Assembly: GCA_024682595.1 (NCBI GenBank)
Contig: JAIKZA010000022.1
Span: 1-34,570 of the forward strand
Origin: Candidatus Saccharimonadota bacterium
GTDB lineage: Bacteria > Patescibacteriota > Saccharimonadia > Saccharimonadales > Saccharimonadaceae
DNA length: 34,570 nt
Reading direction: 5' to 3'
A program made the position numbers and the translations under genes. Below, piece by piece: positions 1-7,957 of the stretch. Under the pieces are notes generated by a model. The model saw only the letters and a program-made list of their open reading frames with translations. It was not told the origin of the DNA and did no database searches. The number at the start of each line of letters is the position of its first letter. The stretch's first letter is position 1.

Positions 1-1002
1 CCGCCAATTCCGCCACAACTCTTGCAGCAATATATGCAACAAGGTAGCGCCCTACAGACGCCTGACCGCGTGTTGCCGAATGCGCAGCTATCTGCAGCGA
101 TTCAGGCGGCAGAAGCCACTGCGCGAATGCGAAACGAGCAAAAACAAGAGCTGGCCGAGCAAAAAACAGCAGGTGGCGAGCGTATCATTCAACCAATCCA
201 CGACCCCAATATGGACGCCATGCGTGAACAGATGCAGAAACGGATGGCCGATATTTTGGGCGAGGACGCAGACGCGGACGCGAATCCTGCCATGATTACC
301 ACGAGAACCGCAAAGAAAGTTGCAGTCGATCCAATGAAAGTGCCAACTGCCAAGCAGGCGGCATCAAAGGTGCCAGAGGCTGGTCTACCACCAGAAACGC
401 AACAATCACCCGTCGAGCAGGCGAAGAAAGTAAACCTATCTCCAGACACAAGTAAGCAACAAGATTTAGTCAAGGCACAATTAAAGGCTCAGCCGGTCGA
501 AAACGATTCAGAGATCACCGATTCTCCTCAGGTGACCGCCGAAGCTAGCACTGCCCCACAAGAGCAGAAAGACGAGGCGAAGGCCCAGAGCGGCACCGAA
601 GAGCCAAAACAAGAAGCCCCCGCCAATAATGATGGCGAATTAAGCACTACAAAAACCGATGGCTCGCCAGAGGAGGTGGTAGTAGCGATTCAACCAGGAT
701 ACATTGCACAACTTGAGGACGAACTCGCCGAAGACAGTCAAGATGACGCAAGCAAAAGTATGGCTGAGCGTATGACGGACGAACTAAAAGACGACGAGAT
801 TACATTGGCGGCTAAGCAAAAAGCCGAAACAGCCCCCAGTATACCAATCGAAGAAAAAATCATTGTCCCAGGAGAACAGAAGCTAGCCCAATCCATGGCA
901 AATAGTCCAAACTTCCAAAGCGCCATAAGTTCTGAGGAGATAGAAGACCAAAACGCCGTAGCTTCAACCTCGCAATTGACTCCTCTGCAACCGGGATTAT
1001 AA
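1..1002 (+). CDS. Disordered hypothetical protein, 5' end cut by window edge
   Basis: The frame stays open to base 1 (first codons read P-P-I-P-P-Q-L), so the TTG at 22 used by the ORF track is probably not the real start and the gene begins outside the window. The visible 333 or so residues are rich in Gln, Glu, Asp, Ala, Pro and Lys, contain no Cys or Trp, and show no recognisable domain, signal peptide or membrane segment. This composition suggests a largely disordered protein. It lies 14 bases upstream of a pseudouridine synthase on the same strand and may be cotranscribed with it. I do not recognise a family. Confidence 0.7.
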   Translation, partial: PPIPPQLLQQYMQQGSALQTPDRVLPNAQLSAAIQAAEATARMRNEQKQELAEQKTAGGERIIQPIHDPNMDAMREQMQKRMADILGEDADADANPAMITTRTAKKVAVDPMKVPTAKQAASKVPEAGLPPETQQSPVEQAKKVNLSPDTSKQQDLVKAQLKAQPVENDSEITDSPQVTAEASTAPQEQKDEAKAQSGTEEPKQEAPANNDGELSTTKTDGSPEEVVVAIQPGYIAQLEDELAEDSQDDASKSMAERMTDELKDDEITLAAKQKAETAPSIPIEEKIIVPGEQKLAQSMANSPNFQSAISSEEIEDQNAVASTSQLTPLQPGL

Positions 1003-1016
1003 CAATTACTACATAA

Positions 1017-1694
1017 ATGGCCGAACAAAGACTCAATAAATATCTTGCAACAAATTTCGGCGTATCTCGGCGCGAAGCGGATTTTTTGATAGAAAAAGGT
1101 AGTGTATCGATAAACAATAAGGTAGCAACAATTGGCCAACGCGTCGGCGACGACGATGTAGTAAAAGTTGACGGGAAGGAAGTAAAAAAGCAAAAGTTAA
1201 GCTATCTGGCTCTCAACAAGCCCGCCGGCTACGTATGCAGTCGCAAGCGCCAAGGTAGTACCCCAACAATATACGAACTACTTCCTCCCGAATTAAAAAG
1301 CTTCAAGAGCGTAGGGAGGCTCGATAAAGATTCTTCTGGACTAATTATATTAACTAATGACGGCGATTTCGCTTTTGAAATGACACATCCGAAGTTCTAT
1401 AAAACAAAGAAATATACCGTTGCCCTAGATCGCGAATTGGCGCCATTGCATCAACAAATGATTGCCGATTATGGCATTAAGCTGAACGATGGTGTAAGTA
1501 AAATGGAGCTCGCGCGTCTAGATGATAGTCGAACAAAATGGGACATAACGTTGCATGAAGGCCGCAACCGTCAGATACGTCGCACTTTTGACGCTCTGGG
1601 TTATAAAGTAGTTAGTTTGCACCGCTACCAATTTGACAATTATTCTCTATCTGGATTAAAATCCGGCCAATGGATCGAAGTGCCAAAAAAATAA
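1017..1694 (+). CDS. RsuA/RluB-family rRNA pseudouridine synthase
   Basis: The protein (225 aa) isomerises a specific uridine of rRNA to pseudouridine. An N-terminal S4 RNA-binding domain (about residues 3-60, RLNKYLATNFGVSRREAD) is followed by the catalytic domain with GRLDKDSSGLIILTNDG, which holds the catalytic Asp, and the C-terminal signature HEGRNRQIRR. Length and domain order are normal for the RsuA/RluB/RluE/RluF group. Sequence alone does not say whether the target is 16S or 23S rRNA, so no symbol is given. The ATG has no clear Shine-Dalgarno. The gene ends at a bidirectional hairpin shared with the convergent ftsA-like gene. Confidence 0.93.
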   Translation: MAEQRLNKYLATNFGVSRREADFLIEKGSVSINNKVATIGQRVGDDDVVKVDGKEVKKQKLSYLALNKPAGYVCSRKRQGSTPTIYELLPPELKSFKSVGRLDKDSSGLIILTNDGDFAFEMTHPKFYKTKKYTVALDRELAPLHQQMIADYGIKLNDGVSKMELARLDDSRTKWDITLHEGRNRQIRRTFDALGYKVVSLHRYQFDNYSLSGLKSGQWIEVPKK

Positions 1695-1716
1695 CACCGC
1701 ATCGGTGTTATTTTTT
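1686..1716. terminator. Bidirectional intrinsic terminator
   Basis: The perfect stem AACACCG-CAT-CGGTGTT extends through flanking A and T runs, giving a U tract in both directions. It lies between the convergent pseudouridine synthase and ftsA-like genes and overlaps the former's stop codon. Confidence 0.85.
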
Positions 1717-1718
1717 AA

Positions 1719-2996
1719 TTAATTCCTCAAAAGGCGCGCCAATTTAGCGCGAAAGCTATTGCTGTCAGTCCCGACTAAGGTATCGATGCCGACTCTTAAC
1801 AGCCCCATGGCGGTTACAAAAGTATGATTGAGTTCCCGGTCGGTATCGTTAATAATTCCTGCCACGTCATTCGGATCAATCAGTGAAACAATTGGGCGAC
1901 GCGAGAATGGCAAGCCTTTGTACCAGTCACTGGTAGCTAGCGTTTCTGGAATTTCCGCCAAGCTTGCACCACCACCACAAAGCAGAATCTGTCCAGGCAT
2001 CGTCTCGACCTGATCGAATTCTTCAAGAGCCAACTCGACACCAGATTGCCAAACCTCTAGGTTACGTGCGATTGCTAAGTCGAATTTGTGTCGCACTTCC
2101 GGCTTCATATTAGGGCTATCGGCAAGTAGCTTGAGTTTTTCAGCATCATCAAAACTGAGACCAAGCCTATTTGCAATCTGATTCGTAAATGAGCGCCCAC
2201 CGATTGAGAACATTTTTGTACCCTCAACGCCGCCATCGTCAACGATTGCGATATCAGTAGTGCCACCGCCAACGTCCATTACGATGCCAGAAAAGCTTGA
2301 ATCAATATCGTCACCCAGACACGCACGGCAGACCGCAAATGGCTCTACGGCTACTGTTACTAAATCTAGCTGCAACTCATCGCAAACACGTTCAATGGCT
2401 GAAATATGCACAAGCGGCGCGAAAGCGGTATATATCTGTACAACAACATCTTTACCCTTAAAACCGATTGGATTAGCTACTTTGTAGCCATCGATTCGTA
2501 ACGACACGAGGGCTGAGTTTATGAGGCGAACTTCAACGTCTGGATTATTTGTTTCGACTGCCACCTCACGGCGCGCACGTTCGCCGGCCTTTTGTTGAAC
2601 CTTTTTGATGATTTGGTTCATTTCTTCCTCGGTAATTGGCTTTGTGGCATCAGAACGACGGTATTTGATAGAGGCTGTATTGCCTTTTATTAATTCCCCC
2701 GCAATACCAACAACCACTTCCTTTGCGCGGACTCCCGCCATCTTTTCGGCTTTATAAAGCGCCTCCTCGCACGTCTTTACGACGCCCGGAATGTCCGCAA
2801 TAGCCCCAGAAAAGATATTAGTTGGCGCCTCGTGTGCCTTGCCAACTCCGACAATGTGAATGCCATTTCTGCCTTTTCTCGCGATTAACGCCTTGACGAA
2901 CTCGGTACCTATATCGAGTGCCAAAAGATAGTCGTCGGGATCTTTCGGACGTTTAGACTTCTTTTTATCGTTATGGTTGCGAGATAAAAGGCTCAT
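1719..2996 (-). CDS. ftsA: FtsA-like cell division actin-fold ATPase
   Basis: This 425-aa protein has the actin/Hsp70 ATPase fold of FtsA, which tethers FtsZ filaments to the membrane and recruits the divisome. The phosphate-1 motif LLALDIGTEFVKALIA (about residues 24-39) is followed by an SHS2-like insertion (about residues 100-200), the phosphate-2 motif VMDVGGGTTDIAI and a late glycine-rich adenosine loop LLCGGGASLAEIP. The last residues (SFRAKLARLLRN) form a basic amphipathic helix like the FtsA membrane-targeting sequence. The N-terminus has an unusual Lys-rich stretch. PilM is a related fold, but the C-terminal helix favours FtsA. The ATG sits 6 nt after a TATAAT box, so the mRNA is probably leaderless. 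No ftsZ is visible nearby. Confidence 0.85.
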   Translation of the reverse strand: MSLLSRNHNDKKKSKRPKDPDDYLLALDIGTEFVKALIARKGRNGIHIVGVGKAHEAPTNIFSGAIADIPGVVKTCEEALYKAEKMAGVRAKEVVVGIAGELIKGNTASIKYRRSDATKPITEEEMNQIIKKVQQKAGERARREVAVETNNPDVEVRLINSALVSLRIDGYKVANPIGFKGKDVVVQIYTAFAPLVHISAIERVCDELQLDLVTVAVEPFAVCRACLGDDIDSSFSGIVMDVGGGTTDIAIVDDGGVEGTKMFSIGGRSFTNQIANRLGLSFDDAEKLKLLADSPNMKPEVRHKFDLAIARNLEVWQSGVELALEEFDQVETMPGQILLCGGGASLAEIPETLATSDWYKGLPFSRRPIVSLIDPNDVAGIINDTDRELNHTFVTAMGLLRVGIDTLVGTDSNSFRAKLARLLRN

Positions 2997-3002
2997 GGCT
3001 AC

Positions 3003-3008
3003 ATTATA
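3003..3008 (-). promoter_or_regulatory. -10 box of leaderless ftsA-like gene
   Basis: TGT-TATAAT on the minus strand, followed by exactly 6 nt (GTAGCC) and the ATG. The predicted +1 is the A of the start codon. Confidence 0.7.
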
Positions 3009-3052
3009 ACACTATTAGGTGCACGACTCGAATAACGCAGACTCCTTTGCGC

Positions 3053-3074
3053 TATAATAGTTCCAATTAAGGAG
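3053..3074 (+). promoter_or_regulatory. -10 box and Shine-Dalgarno of nucleoside phosphorylase
   Basis: TATAAT at 3053-3058 is followed by AAGGAG at 3069-3074, 10 nt before the GTG at 3085. This Shine-Dalgarno supports the GTG start. No good -35 box is visible. Confidence 0.6.
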
Positions 3075-3084
3075 TTAGATAAGA

Positions 3085-3876
3085 GTGATAAAACTAGGGC
3101 ATCTAGAGCCGTTACTGAAAGCGAAAGGGCTAGATTTTGACGAGGGCCAGGATAGCAATATTAGATTGCCAAAGGTGGCGATTGGTGTTTTCTCGAAGCA
3201 TTTATTTAGTTCGATAGTTGATAAATACCACTGCAAAGAAGTTGGCCGAATTAGGAATGTAAATTTTACCAAAAGAGTCTATATTTTGAGCTACAAAAAA
3301 TGCAAATTTACGATATTTTTGGCCGGCGTAGGCGCCTCAGCGATAGCATCAGATATCGAGATATTGCATGCTCAGGGGGTAGAAAAAGTCGTAATATTCG
3401 GAAGTTGCGGCGTTCTAGATTCAACCATCGAGGATTGTTCAATCGTGATACCAAATCTAGCCTTTCGCGAGGAAGGTACGAGTTACCACTACGTTGAGGC
3501 GAGCGATACGATTGAAGTTAATCCAAAATACCAAAAAGCCTTCATTAAAATACTCAAGAAATTCGGCTTTGGCTACACGATTGGTTCGGTCTGGACGACG
3601 GATGCTTTCTATCGGGAAACTATCGACAAGATTGACTATTTCAAGAAAAAAGGCGCGAAGGCGGTCGACATGGAAGCATCGGCAATAGCTGCGGTCTGTC
3701 AAGTTCTCAATATGGAGCATTTTATTTTTTATTATGCCGGCGATAATCTCGATTGTGCCGTTTGGGATGCGCGTAGTCTAGAAGAATTAGTAAATATCGA
3801 AAAGAAGAAGGCTGTAGTTATTTTAGCCTTGGAGCTGGCACAAAAAATGAGCCAACAAGACAAAGCATCTCATTAG
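3085..3876 (+). CDS. Nucleoside phosphorylase (uridine phosphorylase-like)
   Basis: This 263-aa PNP/UDP-phosphorylase family protein would cleave nucleosides with phosphate to a free base and (deoxy)ribose-1-phosphate, for salvage. Family signatures are GVGASAIASDIEIL (phosphate/ribose region), FGSCGVLDS, the REEGTSYHY segment typical of uridine phosphorylase-type members, and VDMEASAIAAVC, whose Met-Glu contacts the ribose. Length is normal. GTG is chosen as start because an AAGGAG lies 10 nt upstream and the protein reads as family from the first residues. It stands alone and is convergent with alaS. Base specificity cannot be read with confidence. Salvage suits an organism dependent on host nucleosides. 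Confidence 0.88.
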   Translation: MIKLGHLEPLLKAKGLDFDEGQDSNIRLPKVAIGVFSKHLFSSIVDKYHCKEVGRIRNVNFTKRVYILSYKKCKFTIFLAGVGASAIASDIEILHAQGVEKVVIFGSCGVLDSTIEDCSIVIPNLAFREEGTSYHYVEASDTIEVNPKYQKAFIKILKKFGFGYTIGSVWTTDAFYRETIDKIDYFKKKGAKAVDMEASAIAAVCQVLNMEHFIFYYAGDNLDCAVWDARSLEELVNIEKKKAVVILALELAQKMSQQDKASH

Positions 3877-3889
3877 CTCATTTATGTTT

Positions 3890-5764
3890 TTATTCAACTA
3901 CGGCTTTAATACGGCGAACGCCCGCAGAGCTAGACTCTTCTTTTTTGATCTTGAAATGGCCAATAACACCAGTATGTTCGACGTGAGGGCCACCGCAGAC
4001 CTCACGAGAAACTGGATTGTCGAAATCGCCAATCGTATAAACCGTTAACTTCTCTGGATATTTATCCCAGAACTGGCCATGCGCCTTCAGAGTGTCGCGC
4101 GCATAGGTCTTGTCGTATTCGCCGTGGACGACTTTAAGGTCTGCCTTAATCCACTCATTAACTCGATCCTCAACTTTTTGCTTTTCTTCTGGAGTGAGCT
4201 TGCGGTCAAGATTAAAGTCAAAGCGAAGACGCTCGGCGGTAATATTGCTGCCCTGCTGACCGATATTTGGGTCAATTAGTTGTTGTAGAGCCGCGAGTAG
4301 TAAATGCGTAGCCGTATGATATTTCGTGGTCTGCTCACCATGGTCTTCAAGGCCACCCTTAAACATACCCTTACTAGCAGTCTTTGAGCGTTGGCGTTGC
4401 TCTTCAAGTGCCGCGTCAAATTCTTTGCGCCAATCTTTACTAAGCTCAATATCCTGACGATAGGCCTCCTCTACGGATAGTTCCATTGGAAAACCATAAG
4501 TATCCTGCAACATGAAAAGTTCTTTGCCTGTAAGGCCGTCTTTCTTGAAACGAGCGAGTTCTTTCATACCGCGACGAAGCGTCTTACGGAAGGCTTGCTC
4601 TTCATGGCTGAGAACTTCTAGAACCTGCTCGCGTGTAGTGAGGATACTATCTGGAAGATCTTTATAGTTCTCGGCTATCATTGGCAAGACTTCGGCCAAG
4701 AAATCCTGTTCGATACCGAGGTTGAGAGCCTTCAGAACGGCCCGACGAATGATACGCCGCAAAGCGTAGCCCTGTTGCTTGTTTGACGGTTTTAGGCCTT
4801 GAGCGGTCAGTAAGTAGGCACCACGAAGATGGTCAGCAATTACGCGCATATCGGCGGTGTTAGATTCGTACTTCTTGCCAGATAAGTCAACGAGCTTATC
4901 GATAATCGGCTTAAGTAGCGAGATTTGAAAGACGTCGTAAGAGTTCATGGACGCCGCCGTAATACGTTCGAGGCCAGCACCAAAGTCGACATTCTTATCC
5001 TTAAGCTCCTCGAAGCTACCGTCCTCTAGGCGGCGGTATTGCATGAAGACCTGGTTGCCAATTTCCATAAAACGAGCGCCATCGGAAGCCGGATGAGCTT
5101 TCCCGTACTTGGCTTCGTCTTGATGCTCTTCGCCAAAGTCATAAAATACTTCCGAGTCTGGACCGCACGGGTCGCCAATTGGCGTAGTCTCAATGCCTCC
5201 GCCGCGAGACCACCAGTTTTCTTTGTCGTTATAGAAGAAGATACGCTCATCGCCTTTGATGCCGCGTTTGTCGCCATTCTCGGCAGTATTAATCTCGGCA
5301 ATATCGGCCTTAATGCCAACCTCGGCAAAAACTTTTTGCCAAATAGCGGCCGCCTCATCGTCGCGCGGAATGCCATATTCTTTGTTACCAATAAAACAAG
5401 TGACGTAAATTTTTTGTGGATCTAGGCCGATTTCCTTAGTTAGGAAAGTAAAGAAGTTGCGAATTTGCTCTTCTTTGAAGTAGTCGCCAAGCGACCAGTT
5501 GCCAAGCATCTCGAAGACGGTAGTATGGCGTGGGTCGCCAACGTCGTCAATATCCTGAAGGCGCAAGCATGGCTGCGAATCGGTCAAGCGCTTGCCCTCT
5601 TTGTGCGGTTTGCCAAGAAGATATGGCAATAATGGTTGCATACCAGAACCGGTAAATAATGTCGTAGGATCATTTTCTAGTACGAGCGGTGCAGGCTGAA
5701 TTTGCACATGCCCCTTAGATTTCATAAAGTCGAGATATTTTTGGCGTACTTCACTTGCATTCAT
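3890..5764 (-). CDS. alaS: Alanyl-tRNA synthetase lacking the C-Ala domain
   Basis: This class II synthetase charges tRNA-Ala. The catalytic core begins RQKYLDFMKSKGH and includes the motif 2 region with GNWSLGDYFKEEQI. The editing domain is intact: HTATH near residue 483 and CGGPH near residue 590 form the zinc/editing site that clears Ser-tRNA and Gly-tRNA. The protein then stops at about residue 624, where a standard AlaRS of about 870 aa continues into the oligomerisation/C-Ala (DHHA1) domain. Nothing homologous follows, because the convergent gene begins 14 bases on, so the short form looks natural and not frameshifted. The ORF track uses a TTG five codons earlier, but that TTG overlaps the -10 box. 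The ATG at 5764 gives the usual family N-terminus and leaderless spacing. Confidence 0.95.
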   Translation of the reverse strand: MNASEVRQKYLDFMKSKGHVQIQPAPLVLENDPTTLFTGSGMQPLLPYLLGKPHKEGKRLTDSQPCLRLQDIDDVGDPRHTTVFEMLGNWSLGDYFKEEQIRNFFTFLTKEIGLDPQKIYVTCFIGNKEYGIPRDDEAAAIWQKVFAEVGIKADIAEINTAENGDKRGIKGDERIFFYNDKENWWSRGGGIETTPIGDPCGPDSEVFYDFGEEHQDEAKYGKAHPASDGARFMEIGNQVFMQYRRLEDGSFEELKDKNVDFGAGLERITAASMNSYDVFQISLLKPIIDKLVDLSGKKYESNTADMRVIADHLRGAYLLTAQGLKPSNKQQGYALRRIIRRAVLKALNLGIEQDFLAEVLPMIAENYKDLPDSILTTREQVLEVLSHEEQAFRKTLRRGMKELARFKKDGLTGKELFMLQDTYGFPMELSVEEAYRQDIELSKDWRKEFDAALEEQRQRSKTASKGMFKGGLEDHGEQTTKYHTATHLLLAALQQLIDPNIGQQGSNITAERLRFDFNLDRKLTPEEKQKVEDRVNEWIKADLKVVHGEYDKTYARDTLKAHGQFWDKYPEKLTVYTIGDFDNPVSREVCGGPHVEHTGVIGHFKIKKEESSSAGVRRIKAVVE

Positions 5765-5770
5765 TTTGTG

Positions 5771-5776
5771 ATTATA
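5771..5776 (-). promoter_or_regulatory. -10 box of leaderless alaS
   Basis: TATAAT on the minus strand, then CACAAA (6 nt), then ATG at 5764. This box decides the start against the upstream in-frame TTG. A weak TTTACC lies about 17 nt further upstream. Confidence 0.7.
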
Positions 5777-5815
5777 CAATAATTTGACTATTTGGTAAAT
5801 TTTAAGCTTCTGCTA

Positions 5816-5887
5816 TTGACATTAATGTATAAATATATCATCATTAAATATACGCTACGTTACTTTTTGTCCCTTTTCAAAGGAGGT
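5816..5887 (+). promoter_or_regulatory. Tentative promoter and strong Shine-Dalgarno of small membrane protein
   Basis: TTGACA at 5816-5821 is followed 17 nt later by a poor -10 (CATCAT, 4 of 6). AAAGGAGGT at 5879-5887 is a near-perfect Shine-Dalgarno, 5 nt before the ATG at 5893. The ribosome binding site is secure and the -10 is not. Confidence 0.5.
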
Positions 5888-5892
5888 AAAGT

Positions 5893-6231
5893 ATGTTCAT
5901 TATTGCAAATTGGGGATGGCCTCAGTGGTATTATATCATCTTCACCATCTTAGGGCTCTGGGCGAGCTTAATTTATTCGGGGAAATATGTTAGGAGACCA
6001 TCAGGAGCTGGCGCGTTCTTTTCTATATTCTTTACTATCTTCATTTATGCGGCCGGCGGCTTTTTCGACGAGATACACTGGCCCCAGATTGCTTACGCCG
6101 TGCTTTTCATAATCGGTTTAGCAGTATGGTTATCTGACGATTCGCTTTATCGGAAAAAAAGCTTTATTAAAGAACTTTTTGTAGAGGCTGTGCGCGTTAT
6201 TCTACTCGCTAATGGTGGATTCTTCAGATGA
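5893..6231 (+). CDS. Small orphan membrane protein
   Basis: A 112-aa hydrophobic protein I do not recognise. It has about three membrane segments: residues 10-28, 41-60 (FFSIFFTIFIYAAGGFF) and 66-82 (AYAVLFIIGLAVWL). A basic amphipathic tail (KKSFIKELFVEAVRV) follows. The start is fixed by a near-perfect Shine-Dalgarno. It is a single-gene unit with its own leader and a strong GC-rich terminator, unlike the leaderless housekeeping genes around it. It is followed by another orphan of the same type at 6401. No function can be assigned. Confidence 0.75.
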   Translation: MFIIANWGWPQWYYIIFTILGLWASLIYSGKYVRRPSGAGAFFSIFFTIFIYAAGGFFDEIHWPQIAYAVLFIIGLAVWLSDDSLYRKKSFIKELFVEAVRVILLANGGFFR

Positions 6232-6263
6232 CCGCATGAACAATAGCTCGACGCCCATTTTCG

Positions 6264-6287
6264 GCCCACTCAAGGAGTGGGCTTTTT
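6264..6287 (+). terminator. Intrinsic terminator
   Basis: GCCCACTC-AAG-GAGTGGGC is an 8-bp GC-rich stem followed by TTTTT. It ends the small membrane protein unit. Confidence 0.9.
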
Positions 6288-6320
6288 CATATTGCATTTT
6301 CGGGCAAAACATGAGCGTTA

Positions 6321-6349
6321 TTGACTTATTTGACTATCTGTGATATAAT
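6321..6349 (+). promoter_or_regulatory. Near-consensus promoter of orphan at 6401
   Basis: TTGACT, a 17-nt spacer, then TATAAT (preceded by TGA). The predicted start is near 6356, giving a leader of about 45 nt that contains GGAAGGGGG. Confidence 0.8.
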
Positions 6350-6400
6350 TATATTATGCACTAACGTTTGCAAGTTCATTTCGGAAGGGGGATGATACTC

Positions 6401-6877
6401 GTGAAAAGGATAATCTCTATACTAATCGTCATCGCATTCGGCGCTGCCATGTTTCGCCTGGGAGGCGAATATAAAACCTATTCAGAGAAGGAGGCTCTCA
6501 GAGAGAGTCTCGAGAAAGAGGCAGCCGAGGCGGCCAATACCTTCTCTCAATTAGCGACATCAAATCACTGTCTCGTTGAATCCATTGGTGATCCCAAGGT
6601 ATACATCGAAGAAAAGCGGGCAGAGACACCGATATCACTGAGGAGAGAATTAATTGACGAGAACTGTTTTTTAACGTTTCTCCATTGGTCGGTACTGGTC
6701 GAGATTACGCCCGAACGCACAGTATATCGTTGCTGGAGCGGCAGCTATGGGCTGAAAGAATGGAAGAGCGCGCTCGAAGCCTACTCTAGCCAGGAGGGCG
6801 TCACTCAAGAAATGCCCAAACCAGACCCATTCCAAGAGGGGCCAGGAGAGCCCATTCAGCACCTCACCAACTTCTAG
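6401..6877 (+). CDS. Membrane-anchored orphan protein
   Basis: The protein (158 aa from the chosen GTG) starts VKRIISILIVIAFGAAMF, a basic N-terminus plus one membrane segment that acts as a signal anchor. The rest (about residues 24-158) would lie outside: a short charged helical region (EKEALRESLEKEAAEAAN), then a probable globular part with three Cys. The ORF track begins at an upstream TTG, but GGAAGGGGG ends 9 nt before the GTG at 6401, which is the better start. The ATG at 6392 abuts the Shine-Dalgarno and is unlikely. It is a monocistronic unit with a near-consensus promoter and its own terminator. I do not recognise a family. Confidence 0.75.
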   Translation: MKRIISILIVIAFGAAMFRLGGEYKTYSEKEALRESLEKEAAEAANTFSQLATSNHCLVESIGDPKVYIEEKRAETPISLRRELIDENCFLTFLHWSVLVEITPERTVYRCWSGSYGLKEWKSALEAYSSQEGVTQEMPKPDPFQEGPGEPIQHLTNF

Positions 6878-6890
6878 GGTCAACATAACA

Positions 6891-6920
6891 AAAACCACCC
6901 CCCAATCCGGGAGTGGTTTT
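6891..6920. terminator. Bidirectional terminator
   Basis: AAAACCAC pairs with GTGGTTTT, and CCC/GGG pairing continues inside after one mismatch. It separates the orphan at 6401 from convergent mnmA. Confidence 0.7.
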
Positions 6921-6921
6921 C

Positions 6922-7944
6922 TCATGCTTCAATAATGCCGCCGCCAAGGCAAATATCACCGCGATAGAAGACAACTGATTGCCCCGGCGTGAGAGATTTC
7001 TGTTCTTCGGAAAATGTCAGCTTACCGTCAAGATAATCAGCATCAACGAGCGGAGCACGGTGACGAATGCGCGCCTGAATATGGCGACCATCATCACCAT
7101 GGCGCAAAATGACCTCTTTAAGTTTTACTTCTTTAGTCCAAAGCTTAAGTGAGTTAAGGTTTTGCGAAACGTAGATAATGTTTTGTGCCATATCTTTCTT
7201 TACTACGTAATATGGTAGCCCGGCCCGAATGTTCAACCCGTGACGCTGCCCTAATGTATAAAAGATAGCGCCGTCATGGACCCCAAGTTCTTTGCCGGTC
7301 TCTAGCTCAATGATTTTGCCAGGCTCTGTCTCAATAAACTCCGCCAGAAAATCTTTCATATTAGCCTCGCCAACAAAACACACACCCATTGATTCAGCCT
7401 TATGCGCAACCGAAAGGCCGATTTTTTCAGCCAGAGCTTTAACCTCTGGTTTTAGCATGTCGCCAACAGGAAATATAGTTTTAGAAATAGCATCTTCAGT
7501 AATCCGATAAAGAAAATACGTTTGATCCTTGTTTTCGTCAACCGCCTTCAATAGGGCGGGGCCATTCGTGCGCGCATAATGCCCTGTCGCAATCATTTCG
7601 GCGCCCTGCTCGAATGCTGTTTCAGCGAACAATTTAAACTTAATCTCTTGGTTACACATGATATCTGGGTTTGGAGTATTTCCCTTTTTGTATTCTTCTA
7701 GCATATAGTCGACAACTTTTTGCTTGTATTCCGTTTCGAAGTCGAATACGCGGAAATCAAGGCCAAGCTTTACGGCTGTTCGTTTTGCGTCGGCGAGATC
7801 CTCGGCCCATGGGCATTTCATCCCGGGCAAATTTTTGCTCCAATTCTTCATATAGACACCAACAACCTCGTGCCCCTGCTCGCGCAAAAGATAGGCCGAC
7901 ACTGCGGAATCAACCCCACCGGACATACCTAAGAATACTTTCAT
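6922..7944 (-). CDS. mnmA: tRNA 2-thiouridylase MnmA
   Basis: MnmA (340 aa) activates U34 of tRNA-Lys, -Glu and -Gln with ATP and replaces the 2-oxygen with sulfur. The PP-loop SGGVDSA (residues 8-14) binds ATP. The catalytic pair is Cys97 in NPDIMCNQEIKF and Cys189 in MGVCFVG. The tRNA-binding middle domain contains FYTLGQRHGL, and the C-terminal beta-barrel ends in CLGGGIIEA. Length is slightly short but complete. The sulfur would come from a cysteine desulfurase such as the one at 14932-16086. A TATTAT box 7 nt before the ATG overlaps the upstream acyltransferase's stop region, so mnmA has its own probably leaderless promoter. Confidence 0.97.
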   Translation of the reverse strand: MKVFLGMSGGVDSAVSAYLLREQGHEVVGVYMKNWSKNLPGMKCPWAEDLADAKRTAVKLGLDFRVFDFETEYKQKVVDYMLEEYKKGNTPNPDIMCNQEIKFKLFAETAFEQGAEMIATGHYARTNGPALLKAVDENKDQTYFLYRITEDAISKTIFPVGDMLKPEVKALAEKIGLSVAHKAESMGVCFVGEANMKDFLAEFIETEPGKIIELETGKELGVHDGAIFYTLGQRHGLNIRAGLPYYVVKKDMAQNIIYVSQNLNSLKLWTKEVKLKEVILRHGDDGRHIQARIRHRAPLVDADYLDGKLTFSEEQKSLTPGQSVVFYRGDICLGGGIIEA

Positions 7945-7951
7945 TAGATGT

Positions 7952-7957
7952 ATAATA
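7952..7957 (-). promoter_or_regulatory. -10 box of leaderless mnmA
   Basis: TGA-TATTAT on the minus strand, then 7 nt, then ATG. The TGA of the extended -10 is also the stop codon of the upstream acyltransferase. Confidence 0.6.

Noticed and set aside
738-1193. 151-aa minus-strand ORF opposite the first two genes
   Set aside because: It spans parts of two supported genes in antisense, has no family features, and its composition reflects the opposite strand.
3840-3890. Terminator from AAATGAGC ... GCTCATTT after the nucleoside phosphorylase
   Set aside because: The 8-bp stem would close a loop of over 20 nt, and the T run is not adjacent; too weak to call.
5026-5391. 121-aa ORF inside alaS, and the 128-aa ORF on the other strand
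   Set aside because: Both are shadows of the strongly conserved AlaRS frame.
5893-6231. KwaA-like membrane partner for the KwaB-like protein
   Set aside because: It is shorter than KwaA, has about three membrane segments, lies 11 kb away and shows no matching motif.
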